Notes: generated by a model from the sequence alone, not told the origin. 64,000 nucleotides of DNA from Vibrio sp. Isolate34 (GCF_022397915.1 NZ_JAKEUO010000010.1:124001-188000), one strand, 5' to 3'. Positions 8,848-18,880 are shown, counted from the first letter of the stretch. Made by a program: numbers and translations.

Positions 8848-10728
8848 ATGACTGAACAATATAATGCAAAAGACCTCGAGGTACTTGAAGGTCTCGATCC
8901 TGTGCGACACCGCCCAGGTATGTATACAGAGACAGAAAGGCCGAACCACCTTGCCCAAGAAGTCATTGATAACTCGGTCGATGAAGCACTAGCGGGACAC
9001 GCTAAGAAGATCAAAGTTGTGCTTCATGCAGACCAATCGTTAGAAGTTACCGATGACGGCCGTGGTATGCCCGTTGATATCCACCCTGAAAAAGGGATCT
9101 CAGGTGTTGAGCTGATCTTAACCAAGCTCCACTCTGGCGGTAAATTCTCAAACAACAACTACAAGTTCTCTGGTGGTTTGCACGGGGTAGGTATCTCGGT
9201 TGTAAACGCACTATCCAAACGTGTTGAAGTGACCGTTCGCCGAGAAGGTCAGGTTCACGAGATCGCACTTGAAGGTGGTCATGCAGTAACAGAACTGACT
9301 GTAACAGGCACTTGTGGCCATCGTAACAGCGGTACATCAGTACATTTCTGGCCTGATACAAAATACTTCGACAGCCCTAAATTTTCGACACTTCGCCTTA
9401 TCAACAACCTACGAGCAAAAGCGGTACTTTGCCCGGGGTTAGAAATCACCTTTGTCGACAAAGTTGGTGGTGAAGAGCATAAATGGTTCTATGAAGATGG
9501 TCTAAAAGACTACCTTGCTGAAGGCGTGAAAGGTTATACCTTGTTGCCAGAAGAGCCTTATGTGGGTGAATTCGTTGCTGAAACGGAAATGGCTAATTGG
9601 GCTATTATCTGGCAACCAGAAGGCGGTGATATGATCACCGAGAGTTACGTGAACTTAGTACCGACCAAGCAAGGTGGTACACACGTAAACGGTCTTCGCC
9701 AAGGTCTGCTTGATGCAATGCGTGAGTTCTGTGAATTCCGTAATCTACTGCCACGTGGCGTAAAGTTAACGGGTGACGACATTTTCGATCGTTGTTCATA
9801 CGTTCTGTCGGTGAAGATGCAAGATCCTCAGTTTGCTGGTCAAACAAAAGAGCGTTTATCTTCTCGTCAAACCGCAGCGTTTGTTTCTGGTGTTGTAAAA
9901 GATGCCTTCAGCCTTTGGTTGAATGAGAAACCGCAACTGGCAGAGCAACTGGCTGAAGCTTGTATTGTTAACGCTCACCGACGTATGCGCGCGAGCAAAA
10001 AGGTTGTGCGTAAGAAAATCGCATCAGGCCCAGCACTACCGGGTAAGCTAACTGACTGTTCGGTTCAAGATTTAAGCCGTACCGAAATCTTCTTCGTGGA
10101 AGGGGACTCGGCAGGTGGTTCTGCCAAGCAAGCTCGCGATCGTGAGTTCCAAGCAGTAATGCCACTGCGCGGTAAGATCCTAAATACGTGGGAAGTATCA
10201 GCAGACCAAGTTCTTGCTTCACAAGAAGTGCACGATATATCTGTTGCTTTGGGCATTGACCCTGACAACGACGATTTATCCGGCCTGCGTTACGGTAAGA
10301 TCTGTATCCTTGCCGATGCGGACTCGGATGGTCTTCACATCGCAACGCTTCTATGTGCGTTATTCACTCGTCACTTCAGTGCATTAGTTGAAGCGGGTCA
10401 TATCTACGTAGCAATGCCACCGCTGTATCGTATTGACTGCGGTAAAGAGGTGTTCTACGCATTGGATGACGATGAAAAAGATGGCGTGCTTGAGCGTTTG
10501 TCTAAGAAGAAATCCAAAATCAACGTACAACGATTCAAAGGTCTGGGTGAGATGAACCCACTTCAGTTGCGTGAAACCACCATGGATCCAAACACTCGTC
10601 GCCTTGTTCAATTAACCATTGATGATAATGAAGCAACTCTTGAGATGATGGACATGCTGCTAGGTAAAAAACGCGCTGATGATCGCCGTACATGGCTACA
10701 GACTAACGGTGATATGGCCGAGGTATAA
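8848..10728 (+). CDS. parE: DNA topoisomerase IV subunit B
   Basis: ATPase subunit of topoisomerase IV, which unlinks daughter chromosomes. It shows the GHKL ATPase N-terminus (EVIDNSVDEALAGHA, with DDGRGMPV and the GGLHGVG ATP lid), a transducer domain, and the TOPRIM domain with EGDSAGGSAKQARDRE near residue 415 and DADSDG near residue 490. The in-frame TTG at 8830 would add six residues; the ATG at 8848 gives MTEQYNAKD, matching the E. coli N-terminus, and 626 aa. parC follows after 3 nt, so the two subunits are probably made in step; in E. coli parE and parC are separated. Confidence 0.96.
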   Translation: MTEQYNAKDLEVLEGLDPVRHRPGMYTETERPNHLAQEVIDNSVDEALAGHAKKIKVVLHADQSLEVTDDGRGMPVDIHPEKGISGVELILTKLHSGGKFSNNNYKFSGGLHGVGISVVNALSKRVEVTVRREGQVHEIALEGGHAVTELTVTGTCGHRNSGTSVHFWPDTKYFDSPKFSTLRLINNLRAKAVLCPGLEITFVDKVGGEEHKWFYEDGLKDYLAEGVKGYTLLPEEPYVGEFVAETEMANWAIIWQPEGGDMITESYVNLVPTKQGGTHVNGLRQGLLDAMREFCEFRNLLPRGVKLTGDDIFDRCSYVLSVKMQDPQFAGQTKERLSSRQTAAFVSGVVKDAFSLWLNEKPQLAEQLAEACIVNAHRRMRASKKVVRKKIASGPALPGKLTDCSVQDLSRTEIFFVEGDSAGGSAKQARDREFQAVMPLRGKILNTWEVSADQVLASQEVHDISVALGIDPDNDDLSGLRYGKICILADADSDGLHIATLLCALFTRHFSALVEAGHIYVAMPPLYRIDCGKEVFYALDDDEKDGVLERLSKKKSKINVQRFKGLGEMNPLQLRETTMDPNTRRLVQLTIDDNEATLEMMDMLLGKKRADDRRTWLQTNGDMAEV

Positions 10729-10731
10729 TGG

Positions 10732-12990
10732 ATGTCTAACGAAATTACATTTGATGGCGTTGAACAGTTGCCAATGCGCAAGTTCACCGAAGACGCCTAT
10801 TTAAACTACTCAATGTACGTGATCATGGATCGTGCATTGCCTTATATTGGTGACGGCCTTAAGCCCGTTCAGCGCCGTATTATCTATGCGATGTCTGAGC
10901 TTGGCTTATCTGCCGCTTCGAAATATAAAAAATCAGCACGCACCGTTGGTGACGTACTAGGTAAGTATCACCCGCACGGTGACTCTGCTTGTTACGAAGC
11001 GATGGTTCTAATGGCGCAGCCGTTCTCTTACCGCTACCCATTGGTAGATGGTCAAGGTAACTGGGGGGCACCGGATGATCCGAAATCATTCGCTGCAATG
11101 CGTTATACCGAAGCGAAACTGTCTAAGTTTGCTGAAGTTCTGCTGGGTGAATTAGGCCAAGGCACGGTTGAATGGCAACCAAACTTTGATGGCACGATGA
11201 AAGAGCCACAAATGCTGCCAGCACGTCTACCTCATATCCTACTGAACGGTATTACGGGTATCGCGGTAGGTATGGCAACCGACATTCCACCACACAACGT
11301 GCGTGAGATTGCCGACGCAACTATTAAGTTGATCGATAGCCCTAAATCTGAGCTATCGGACATCATGGAAAGCGTGCAAGGTCCTGATTACCCAACAGAA
11401 GCAGAGATCATCTCTCCGAAGTCGGATATCGAAAAGATCTACAAGACAGGTCGCGGCAGCATCAAGATGCGCGCGGTTTGGCATAAAGAAGGCTCTGATA
11501 TTGTTATCACAGCTCTGCCTCATCAAGTGTCAGGCGCTAAGCTGCTTGAGCAAATCGCTAACCAGATGCGCGCTAAGAAGCTACCAATGGTTGACGATCT
11601 GCGTGATGAGTCGGATCACGAGAACCCAACGCGTATCGTAGTGGTTCCTCGTTCGAATCGTATCGATTGTGATCAACTGATGAGTCACCTATTTGCTTCG
11701 ACAGATCTTGAGAAGAACTTCCGTGTTAACTTGAACATGATTGGCTTAGACAATCGTCCTCAAGTTAAAGGTCTGGTACAAATTCTCAAAGAGTGGATTG
11801 AGTTCCGTCGCACAACCGTTCGCCGTCGTCTGCAATACCGTCTAGACAAAGTATTAGCTCGCTTACATATCTTGGAAGGCTTGTTGGTTGCTTACCTCAA
11901 TATTGATGAAGTGATTGAAATCATTCGTACAGAAGACGAACCGTGTCCTGTGCTGATGAGCCGCTTCAATATTACCGAGACACAAGCGAACGCTATCTTA
12001 GACATTAAACTTCGTAACTTAGCTAAGTTAGAAGAATTTAAGATTCGTGCCGAGCAAGAAGAGCTTGAAGCAGAACGCGATAAGCTTGAAAAACTGCTGG
12101 GTTCTGAGCGTCGTCTAAACACCCTGATCAAGAAAGAAATTCAAGCGGATGCCGAGAAATATGGTGACGATCGTCGTTCTCCATTGGTTGAACGTGCAGA
12201 AGCGAAAGCGCTAACTGAGCGTGACCTTGTTCCTAGTGAACCAATCACGGTTGTGCTGTCTGAGAAAGGTTGGATTCGTCATGCGAAAGGGCATGAGGTT
12301 GACGCAGAGGGCTTGAACTACAAGTCTGGCGATAAATTCTTAGCGAGTGCTAAAGGTAAGAGTAACCAACAAGCGGTGTTCCTTGGCAGTGATGGCCGAA
12401 GCTATTCCCTTGAGTCTCACTCATTACCGTCGGCACGAAGCCAAGGTGAGCCGATTACAGGTCGCTTGAATGTCAGTCCTGGAACTTCTATCCGTCAAGT
12501 AGTGATGGGTGAGGATGAGCAGCTTTGGTTAGTCGGTTCCGATGCCGGATACGGTTTTGTTTGTAAGGGCAGTGATCTGCTGTCGAAGAACAAGAGCGGT
12601 AAAGCGTTAGTGAACTTGCCACAGTCTTCTGAAGTGATGATGCCAAGCCCGATTGCTGATTTGGACAGTAACCAGATTCTAGCGATTACGAACCAAGGGC
12701 GTATGTTGTTGTTCCCGATTAAAGACCTACCTCAACTGAGCAAAGGTAAGGGTAACAAGATCATCAACATCCCTTCTGCGAAAGCAAAAGAGCGTGAAGA
12801 GTTTGTATCGCACTTGATGGCCATCCCAGAGAATGCAACCCTGACTATCTACGCGGGTAAACGTAAGCTTGGTTTGAAACCATCGGATCTTGAAAACTTC
12901 CGTGGTGAACGTGGTCGTCGTGGTGGGTTACTGCCGAGAGGATTACAGCGAGTGACTCGTATCGATATCGATGAGCCAAGTGAATCATAG
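10732..12990 (+). CDS. parC: DNA topoisomerase IV subunit A
   Basis: DNA-cleaving subunit of topoisomerase IV. The catalytic tyrosine lies in the [11 protein letters not shown] segment near residue 123. The quinolone-resistance region reads [11 protein letters not shown] near residues 81-91, with serine at the position equivalent to E. coli Ser80 and glutamate near the Glu84 equivalent; that is the usual sensitive form. The C-terminal beta-pinwheel ends near residue 740. 752 aa is full length (also 752 in E. coli). An earlier ATG at 10728 runs straight into a stop, which fixes the start at 10732. Confidence 0.96.
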   Translation: MSNEITFDGVEQLPMRKFTEDAYLNYSMYVIMDRALPYIGDGLKPVQRRIIYAMSELGLSAASKYKKSARTVGDVLGKYHPHGDSACYEAMVLMAQPFSYRYPLVDGQGNWGAPDDPKSFAAMRYTEAKLSKFAEVLLGELGQGTVEWQPNFDGTMKEPQMLPARLPHILLNGITGIAVGMATDIPPHNVREIADATIKLIDSPKSELSDIMESVQGPDYPTEAEIISPKSDIEKIYKTGRGSIKMRAVWHKEGSDIVITALPHQVSGAKLLEQIANQMRAKKLPMVDDLRDESDHENPTRIVVVPRSNRIDCDQLMSHLFASTDLEKNFRVNLNMIGLDNRPQVKGLVQILKEWIEFRRTTVRRRLQYRLDKVLARLHILEGLLVAYLNIDEVIEIIRTEDEPCPVLMSRFNITETQANAILDIKLRNLAKLEEFKIRAEQEELEAERDKLEKLLGSERRLNTLIKKEIQADAEKYGDDRRSPLVERAEAKALTERDLVPSEPITVVLSEKGWIRHAKGHEVDAEGLNYKSGDKFLASAKGKSNQQAVFLGSDGRSYSLESHSLPSARSQGEPITGRLNVSPGTSIRQVVMGEDEQLWLVGSDAGYGFVCKGSDLLSKNKSGKALVNLPQSSEVMMPSPIADLDSNQILAITNQGRMLLFPIKDLPQLSKGKGNKIINIPSAKAKEREEFVSHLMAIPENATLTIYAGKRKLGLKPSDLENFRGERGRRGGLLPRGLQRVTRIDIDEPSES

Positions 12991-13020
12991 AGACGCTTGA
13001 TAGCATCTTCGGATAAAAGA

Positions 13021-13047
13021 AAACCCAGCTTGAAAGCTGGGTTTTTT
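13021..13047. terminator. Bidirectional terminator between parC and degS
   Basis: AAACCCAGCT, loop TGAA, AGCTGGGTTTTTT. The flanking A tract makes it usable for the convergent degS as well. Confidence 0.9.
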
Positions 13048-13109
13048 GTATCCGTATACTTTTGTATTCGTACTTTAGTGCTTTGAACAGCTAATCTGTA
13101 GAGCTTAAC

Positions 13110-14174
13110 TTATAAGCGAGTATCTTCAGCTATGGTGACCTTAAGAGTCTTGTTCTCACCCTGGCGTAATATACCGACATCGATAACTGTGCCCGGACGT
13201 AAGTCGGTAACGATGTCCATTACACTCTGTCGTCCTTTCACTTGGGTGTTGTTGATGCTGACAATGATATCTTGTGCCTCAAAGCCTGCATCAGCTGCTG
13301 GACCATTCGGGTCTATGCCTAATACAACAATCCCACCGATGTTCTTATTGCCAAGCAAGCGTGACGTCACCGAGTTGATGTCTTGCCCGTCGATACCGAT
13401 ATAACCACGAATGACCCGGCCATCTGCGATGATCTTCTCCATGATTTTATTAGCTAGTGGGTAAGGGATAGCAAATGAGATCCCGTAGGTTTCCATATCC
13501 GTAGCTTGTTGGAAAGAAGCCGTATTGATGCCGACTAACTCACCTTGTGAGTTGACTAATGCACCACCAGAGTTACCTTCATTGATCGCTGCATCGGTTT
13601 GGATAAAGGCTTGATGTCCATCAGCACTGATCGAAGAGCGACCTGTTGCGGAGATGATGCCAAAGGTGGTCGTTTGACCTAGGTTATATGGGTTACCGAT
13701 CGCTAGTACCACATCACCGACTTTGGCCTTGTAGCTTGGGTTTAATGGGATTACGGGTAGGTTGTCACCGCTGACTCTCAGTATCGCGATATCGGTGCGC
13801 TTGTCTGAGCCGACAAGTTGCGCGGCAGCGACTCGGCCATCTTGAAGTGCCACTACGATTTGGTCAGCCTGAGCAACTACGTGGAAGTTAGTAATGATAT
13901 AGCCTTTTTCGCTGACAATGACTCCTGAACCCAAACCTTGAGTCAGCAGTTTGTTACGATTGCTTTCAGCGTATTTACGGCTATAAATATTGACCACAGC
14001 TGGCGCCGCGCGGCGTACAGCTTGATTAAATGAAATCTGAAGTGAACCGATGTTATCCACTTTAGGATTAGTAACGTCAGCAACAATAGCGGGCCTTAAG
14101 CTCGGAAATGCGAAAAGAATAAGAGTCGCTGAAACGAGTCCAAGGGAAATAGAACGAAATAGAAAGGACAGCAT
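13110..14174 (-). CDS. degS: Membrane-anchored site-1 serine protease DegS
   Basis: Senses misfolded outer-membrane proteins through its PDZ domain and makes the first cut in anti-sigma factor RseA, releasing sigma-E. It has an N-terminal signal-anchor (MLSFLFRSISLGLVSATLIL) and a trypsin-like domain with histidine in ITNFHVV near residue 95, aspartate in RTDIAIL near residue 126 and serine in NEGNSGGALV near residue 201. A single PDZ domain fills the last ~100 residues. 354 aa matches E. coli (355). It lies downstream of degQ on the same strand but behind a strong terminator, so it probably has its own promoter. Confidence 0.95.
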   Translation of the reverse strand: MLSFLFRSISLGLVSATLILFAFPSLRPAIVADVTNPKVDNIGSLQISFNQAVRRAAPAVVNIYSRKYAESNRNKLLTQGLGSGVIVSEKGYIITNFHVVAQADQIVVALQDGRVAAAQLVGSDKRTDIAILRVSGDNLPVIPLNPSYKAKVGDVVLAIGNPYNLGQTTTFGIISATGRSSISADGHQAFIQTDAAINEGNSGGALVNSQGELVGINTASFQQATDMETYGISFAIPYPLANKIMEKIIADGRVIRGYIGIDGQDINSVTSRLLGNKNIGGIVVLGIDPNGPAADAGFEAQDIIVSINNTQVKGRQSVMDIVTDLRPGTVIDVGILRQGENKTLKVTIAEDTRL

Positions 14175-14265
14175 GTTTCCCTCTTCAACAAGTAAGGTGT
14201 GAAGCCTCCGTAGATGGATGACTGACTTGATTACTAGTGAAGCATAGCATTTTGATTCATCTAAA

Positions 14266-14311
14266 GAAAAGGGAGACTGAGTAAGTTTAAAGCAAACTTA
14301 CTGAGCCTCCC
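14266..14311 (-). terminator. Long-stem terminator of degQ
   Basis: On the minus strand GGGAGGCTCAGTAAGTTT pairs with AAACTTACTCAGTCTCCC (18-bp stem, two mismatches), followed by TTTTCTTT. It separates degQ from degS transcription. Confidence 0.85.
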
Positions 14312-14332
14312 TATTATTACGCTGACGTATGA

Positions 14333-15691
14333 CTATCGAATAACGAGGTAGATAATCCTGTCACCGCGTTGGATATTTAGCGCCAATACGCCAGGCTGTT
14401 TCTCAATAATCTCTCTAAATTCAGCAAGGTTCTTAACGGTTTGGCGATTGACGCCAATAATGATGTCGTCTTTGAGAAGTTGATAAGCTTCGGCAGGTGA
14501 TCCTTGAGCCACACTTGACACCTTTACGCCCGTTGCTGAGTCGCTGTCTGTTGTGTTGGTAAGCTCTGCACCAGCTAAGCCTTCATGCAGTTTCTCTGCT
14601 TGTGTCTTACTGTTGGTTGATTCACCAAGGGTGACGTCAAAGGTTTTACTCTTTCCATCGCGAACTACACCAAGCTCAATTTGCTTGCCCGCACCTAGTG
14701 TGGCCACTTTCGCTCTGAGTTCACTGAAGGTATCAATGCGTTTGCCATTAATAGAGACAATAATGTCTCCGGCTTTAAGTCCCGCTTTGTCTGCTGCGCT
14801 ATCAGGTACAATTTGGCTAACAAAGGCGCCTTTACTTGATTCATAACCGAGTGCTTCTGCCAATTCAGAGGTCACTTCCCCACCTTGAACACCAAGCATG
14901 CCGCGTTTTACTTCACCGAAGTCGAGAATTTGATCTGTCAGATTTTTCATCATATTGGATGGGATCGCAAAGCCGATACCGACATTACCTCCGTTAGGGC
15001 CAAGAATGGCAGTGTTGATACCAATCAGTTCACCGTTGAGGTTCACTAGTGCGCCACCAGAGTTACCGCTGTTGATTGCGGCATCGGTTTGAATGAAGTT
15101 CTCAAAGTTCTCTAGGTTTAGGCCGCTACGACCGAGCGCAGAAACAATGCCTGATGTCACGGTTTGACCTAGTCCAAACGGGTTACCAATTGCGACACTA
15201 AAATCACCGACTCTTAACTTGTCCGAGTCTGCGACTTTTATCTGGGTAAGGTTCTTGGCTTTTTCGAGTTTAAGCAGTGCGATATCCGACATCTGGTCGC
15301 CACCGATAAGCTCGGCATCGTATTCTCGACCATCATGAAGTTTTACTTTGATATCGTCGGCGCCATTAATGACATGATAATTGGTGACGATATGACCTTT
15401 CTCAGCGTCAATGATGACACCCGATCCCAAACCTCGGAATGGACGCTCTCGTGTTTGTTCGGGGCCAAAAAAGAATTGAAATTGTTCAGGGATTTGCTGA
15501 CGTTGTACCTGTTTGCCTTCTACGGCAATACTTACCACAGCGGGGGTCACTTGTTCAAGCATGGGCGCGAGGCTTGGTAATTGTTCGTTACCCACACTTA
15601 ATGGCAGTGCGGCCGTTGCTTGAATGGGGGTGATGATTGAACTTAAGCTTAAAGTCAGTACTGATAAAGCAAGCAAAGGTTTTTTCATCAT
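14333..15691 (-). CDS. degQ: Periplasmic serine protease/chaperone of the DegP/DegQ family
   Basis: HtrA-type endoprotease that degrades or refolds damaged periplasmic proteins. Order: signal peptide (residues 1 to ~27, ending QATA); protease domain with histidine in VTNYHVI near 105, aspartate in MSDIALL near 135 and serine in NSGNSGGALV near 210; PDZ1 near 255-340; PDZ2 near 360-450. Two PDZ domains separate it from DegS. The short loop after the first strand (QQIPEQFQFFFGPEQ) and pairing with degS favour DegQ over DegP; in Vibrio one such protein often covers both roles. A sigma-E-like promoter lies upstream. Confidence 0.93.
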   Translation of the reverse strand: MMKKPLLALSVLTLSLSSIITPIQATAALPLSVGNEQLPSLAPMLEQVTPAVVSIAVEGKQVQRQQIPEQFQFFFGPEQTRERPFRGLGSGVIIDAEKGHIVTNYHVINGADDIKVKLHDGREYDAELIGGDQMSDIALLKLEKAKNLTQIKVADSDKLRVGDFSVAIGNPFGLGQTVTSGIVSALGRSGLNLENFENFIQTDAAINSGNSGGALVNLNGELIGINTAILGPNGGNVGIGFAIPSNMMKNLTDQILDFGEVKRGMLGVQGGEVTSELAEALGYESSKGAFVSQIVPDSAADKAGLKAGDIIVSINGKRIDTFSELRAKVATLGAGKQIELGVVRDGKSKTFDVTLGESTNSKTQAEKLHEGLAGAELTNTTDSDSATGVKVSSVAQGSPAEAYQLLKDDIIIGVNRQTVKNLAEFREIIEKQPGVLALNIQRGDRIIYLVIR

Positions 15692-15769
15692 AAACTCCTC
15701 TCTAGTTAAGGTCTTACATCTCTCATATTTGGTATAAGTATGAGAAGTTTCAAGTGACCTGAGTGAAAG

Positions 15770-15798
15770 TTATGACTCAAAAACCTTTGTAAAGTTCA
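15770..15798 (-). promoter_or_regulatory. Sigma-E-like promoter before degQ
   Basis: On the minus strand TGAACTTT (-35), a 15-nt spacer and TCATAA (-10). The consensus for sigma-E is close to GGAACTT-N15/16-TCNAA. It starts 17 nt after the zapG stop and lies 79 nt before degQ. By eye only. Confidence 0.45.
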
Positions 15799-15814
15799 CA
15801 GAAGTGTTAAATGT

Positions 15815-16270
15815 TTATGATGCTTTTGCTGTCACTACATCAGGAGCGTCAATGATCTCTTTCTTCTGTTCTGTAAATAAACCGGTTGCGCCATTCGCGT
15901 AATCTTTCGGTTGTTCCTCAAGCGTCGCTTCCTTAATTGAAGGCTTATCTTGTGGTTTATCCGAATGAGCTGCGGCTGTTTTCACAAACGGGTTATCTTG
16001 CTCTGGCAGGTTAGGAATCAGCTCTGAGCTCGTTTTTTCCATGTGTTGGTACAGCTTCGTGTAGTCCTTGCCTAAGGTGTCCAACATTTCTGCTGACTTC
16101 GCAAAGTGATCAGCCAGCTCTTGTCGCTGCTGTTCCAGGGCAAACTTTGCGCTATCCAATTCTTTCTGTACGTTCTTTTGTTTTTTGTATTCAGGTGTCA
16201 TAAGACGAGAAATAGCGACACCTAAAATAACTCCGATTAGTAAACCGGCAACGGCATACATCCAAGGCAT
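15815..16270 (-). CDS. zapG: Z-ring-associated protein ZapG (YhcB, DUF1043)
   Basis: Inner-membrane protein that interacts with division and elongation machinery and affects envelope synthesis in E. coli. One N-terminal transmembrane helix (AVAGLLIGVILGVAISRL, residues 6-23), then a long cytoplasmic coiled coil (QKELDSAKFALEQQRQELAD) and the family signature DTLGKDYTKLYQHMEKTSSE near residue 63, then NPFV. The C-terminal ~50 residues are low-complexity and longer than in E. coli (151 against 132 aa). It is divergent from zapE, as in E. coli. Confidence 0.92.
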   Translation of the reverse strand: MPWMYAVAGLLIGVILGVAISRLMTPEYKKQKNVQKELDSAKFALEQQRQELADHFAKSAEMLDTLGKDYTKLYQHMEKTSSELIPNLPEQDNPFVKTAAAHSDKPQDKPSIKEATLEEQPKDYANGATGLFTEQKKEIIDAPDVVTAKAS

Positions 16271-16490
16271 AACAGCTCCTTATTATTGTTTTTTAACATG
16301 TTTGTTACTGCTTAGTTACACGTGCTACGGCTCCATGGTACTATGAGAAAGCCGCAGTATAAAGAGAAATGCGTGTGCGCTAGTTAGCAGTTTAGTGCTG
16401 CATTATTCACCGCATTACTTAATCTATCGTACTGTCTGAGCCCATTTTTATTTGCTGTCTGAATATCGCTTTCATTGTGGAAATGTCGTC

Positions 16491-17594
16491 ATGAATCCCA
16501 TCAAAAAATACGAACAAGATATAAAAGAACATGGATTTCAAAGAGATCCAGCACAAGAGCAAGCAGTTAAATCTTTAGATGAACTCTTTCATCAATTCCA
16601 AGATTACATGAATACGCCCATTCCTCAACTGACTCGATTCCAGAAATTATTGGGTAAAAAGCCAGAACTGCCACAACCACCGAAAGGTCTCTATTTTTGG
16701 GGGGGTGTAGGGCGCGGTAAAACTTATCTAATGGATACGTTCTACGATGCCTTACCGACCACTAAAAAAATGCGTGTTCACTTTCACCGCTTTATGTATC
16801 GAGTGCATGATGAGTTGAAGGGGCTCGGTAATGTCAGTGATCCATTGCCTTTGGTCGCGGATAAATTAAAAGAAGAGGCGGATATTATCTGCTTCGATGA
16901 ATTCTTTGTTTCTGATATCACGGATGCCATGATCCTAGGAACTTTGTTCCAAGAGTTATTCGCTCGTAACGTTATCTTGGTGGCAACGTCAAACATTCCG
17001 CCGGCAGATCTGTATCGCAATGGTTTGCAACGCGCGCGTTTCTTGCCTGCAATTAAGCTGATTCAAGATAACTGCCATATTCTTAATGTTGATAGCGGCA
17101 TTGATTATCGCCTACGTACCTTAGAGCAGGCTGAAATTTATCATTACCCGTTGGATAGCCAAGCGAATATCAACCTTGAAAAGTATTACGCTCAGCTTGT
17201 TGGTGAAGATAAAGAGAAGCTTAAGCAGATCGAGGTTAACCACCGTCAACTGGATGTCGTTGAAGCGAGTGATGGCGTACTGCATGGTACTTTTGCTCAG
17301 CTTTGCCAGTCGGCTCGTAGCCAGAATGACTACATTGAGCTTTCTCGTGTCTACCATACCGTTCTGTTGGCTGATGTGTTGCAAATGGGCGCGACTTCAG
17401 ATGACGCAGCGAGACGTTTTATCGCGTTGGTGGATGAGTTCTACGAGCGTAATGTGAAATTGATTATTTCAGCGGAAGTTGAGCTAGAAAAATTGTATAC
17501 CCATGGGCAGCTAGAGTTTGAATTTAAACGTTGTCAGTCGCGTTTGATCGAAATGCAGAGCCATGAATATTTGGCAAAAGAACACTTAAGTTAG
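16491..17594 (+). CDS. zapE: Cell division ATPase ZapE (AFG1-like)
   Basis: P-loop ATPase of the AFG1 family that acts at the Z ring under low-oxygen or heat stress in E. coli. Walker A GGVGRGKT is near residue 70 and Walker B CFDEFFVSD near residue 132, with sensor-like TSNIPP near 170. I use the ATG at 16491 (MNPIKKYEQD, 367 aa; E. coli 375), since the extra 13 residues from an upstream ATG at 16452 do not resemble the family. The Walker A coding region contains a run of seven G residues (16699-16705) after five T residues. Confidence 0.94.
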   Translation: MNPIKKYEQDIKEHGFQRDPAQEQAVKSLDELFHQFQDYMNTPIPQLTRFQKLLGKKPELPQPPKGLYFWGGVGRGKTYLMDTFYDALPTTKKMRVHFHRFMYRVHDELKGLGNVSDPLPLVADKLKEEADIICFDEFFVSDITDAMILGTLFQELFARNVILVATSNIPPADLYRNGLQRARFLPAIKLIQDNCHILNVDSGIDYRLRTLEQAEIYHYPLDSQANINLEKYYAQLVGEDKEKLKQIEVNHRQLDVVEASDGVLHGTFAQLCQSARSQNDYIELSRVYHTVLLADVLQMGATSDDAARRFIALVDEFYERNVKLIISAEVELEKLYTHGQLEFEFKRCQSRLIEMQSHEYLAKEHLS

Positions 17595-17654
17595 CTCTGA
17601 TTATCTCGAATAAGAAATAGAATTAAAAAAATCGTGATTTTGTTCAAAAAGAGG

Positions 17655-17682
17655 TGATTTTTTCTTCGCTCTTCTCTATAAT
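17655..17682 (+). promoter_or_regulatory. Likely promoter of rplM-rpsI
   Basis: A perfect TATAAT at 17677-17682 with a weak -35 (TGATTT, 16-nt spacer). It leaves a leader of about 150 nt before rplM. Confidence 0.5.
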
Positions 17683-17788
17683 CCTGCGACCTACCGTTAC
17701 TGCGGGCCTCTAGCGATGAGTAAAATCACGTTATGCCAAGAGTTTTCCAACACTCGAAGGGGTGATGAATGGTAACTCTTAGACAGTG

Positions 17789-17806
17789 GGAATACGCGAG
17801 TATTCC
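17789..17806 (+). promoter_or_regulatory. GNRA-capped hairpin in the rplM leader
   Basis: GGAATAC-GCGA-GTATTCC: a perfect 7-bp stem closed by a GCGA tetraloop, 35 nt before the rplM ATG. The E. coli rplM-rpsI operon is known to be autoregulated by L13 through its leader. That this hairpin is part of such an operator is inference. Confidence 0.5.
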
Positions 17807-17841
17807 TTAAGTGTAAATTTTTTAAATAGGTAATTATTAGC

Positions 17842-18270
17842 ATGAAAACTTTCGTTGCTAAACCAGAAACTGTAAAACGCGACTGGTATGTTGTAGACGC
17901 TGAAGGCAAAACTCTTGGCCGTCTAGCAAGTGAAATCGCTTCTCGCCTACGCGGCAAGCACAAAGCAGAATACACTCCTCACGTAGACACTGGTGATTAC
18001 ATCATCGTTGTTAACGCTGAGAAAGTTGCTGTAACTGGTAACAAAGCTAAGGGTAAGGTTTACTACCGTCACTCTGAGTTCCCAGGTGGTCTTAAAACTA
18101 TCACTTTTGAAAAGCTAATTGCTAAGAAGCCAGAAATGGTTCTAGAACTAGCAGTTAAAGGTATGCTTCCACGTGGTCCTCTAGGCCGCGCGATGTACCG
18201 TAAGCTTAAAGTGTACGCTGGTACTGAGCACAACCATGTTGCTCAACAGCCACAAGTACTAGACATCTAA
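17842..18270 (+). CDS. rplM: 50S ribosomal protein L13
   Basis: Early-assembling large-subunit protein that binds 23S rRNA. Its 142 aa equal the E. coli length. Family stretches are [20 protein letters not shown] at the N-terminus, [17 protein letters not shown], the [20 protein letters not shown] loop near residue 65, and [19 protein letters not shown] near residue 110. First gene of a two-gene operon with rpsI 7-13 nt downstream. The leader contains a structured region that may serve L13 feedback. Confidence 0.98.
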   Translation: MKTFVAKPETVKRDWYVVDAEGKTLGRLASEIASRLRGKHKAEYTPHVDTGDYIIVVNAEKVAVTGNKAKGKVYYRHSEFPGGLKTITFEKLIAKKPEMVLELAVKGMLPRGPLGRAMYRKLKVYAGTEHNHVAQQPQVLDI

Positions 18271-18283
18271 GGGGATTATGAAA

Positions 18284-18676
18284 ATGGCAGAGAATCAATA
18301 CTACGGCACTGGTCGTCGCAAAAGCTCAGCAGCTCGTGTTTTCATCAAACCAGGCTCTGGTGAGATCGTAATCAACAAGCGTAGCCTTGATGTTTACTTC
18401 GGTCGTCCAACTTCTCGTATGGTTGTTAAGCAACCTCTTGAGCTAGTTGAACTAACTGAGAAACTTGACCTTTACATCACTGTTTCTGGTGGTGGTATTT
18501 CTGGTCAAGCTGGCGCAATCCGCCACGGTATCACTCGCGCTCTTATGGAGTACGATGAAACTCTACGTCCTGCTCTACGTGCAGCTGGCTACGTTACTCG
18601 TGACGCTCGTTGCGTTGAACGTAAGAAAGTTGGTCTACGTAAAGCACGTCGTAAACCTCAATTCTCTAAGCGTTAA
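18284..18676 (+). CDS. rpsI: 30S ribosomal protein S9
   Basis: Small-subunit protein whose C-terminal tail reaches the P-site tRNA; the tail here ends RRKPQFSKR, the universal pattern. ATGs occur at 18278 and 18284. The GGGG at 18271-18274 is 3 nt from the first and 9 nt from the second, so 18284 ([15 protein letters not shown]) is better and gives 130 aa, the E. coli length. A terminator follows at 18731. Confidence 0.97.
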   Translation: MAENQYYGTGRRKSSAARVFIKPGSGEIVINKRSLDVYFGRPTSRMVVKQPLELVELTEKLDLYITVSGGGISGQAGAIRHGITRALMEYDETLRPALRAAGYVTRDARCVERKKVGLRKARRKPQFSKR

Positions 18677-18730
18677 TTTTTCTTTACGAAAAAGTACACG
18701 CTCCCAGTTTTATTACTGGAATTGTGGTTC

Positions 18731-18763
18731 AAAGCTCGGCTATATGCCGGGCTTTTTGTTTTT
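18731..18763 (+). terminator. Terminator of rplM-rpsI
   Basis: AAAGCTCGGC, loop TATAT, GCCGGGCTTT, then TTGTTTTT. One U-G wobble in a 10-bp stem. Confidence 0.88.
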
Positions 18764-18880
18764 ATACCCCCGCTAAACGCTTTCCCTCTCTCGTTTTATT
18801 TCCAAATTCTTATATTTTGAAAGCTTTTGTAACCCAATGTGCGCTTTGCCTCATGATTGTTACAAAAAGGTAGCTTTATC

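Noticed and set aside
8764..9014. Two minus-strand ORFs over the parE start
   Set aside because: They overlap the parE N-terminus and leader; no start signal or similarity.
9968..10345. 125-codon ORF antisense to parE
   Set aside because: Shadow over the TOPRIM coding region; no family features.
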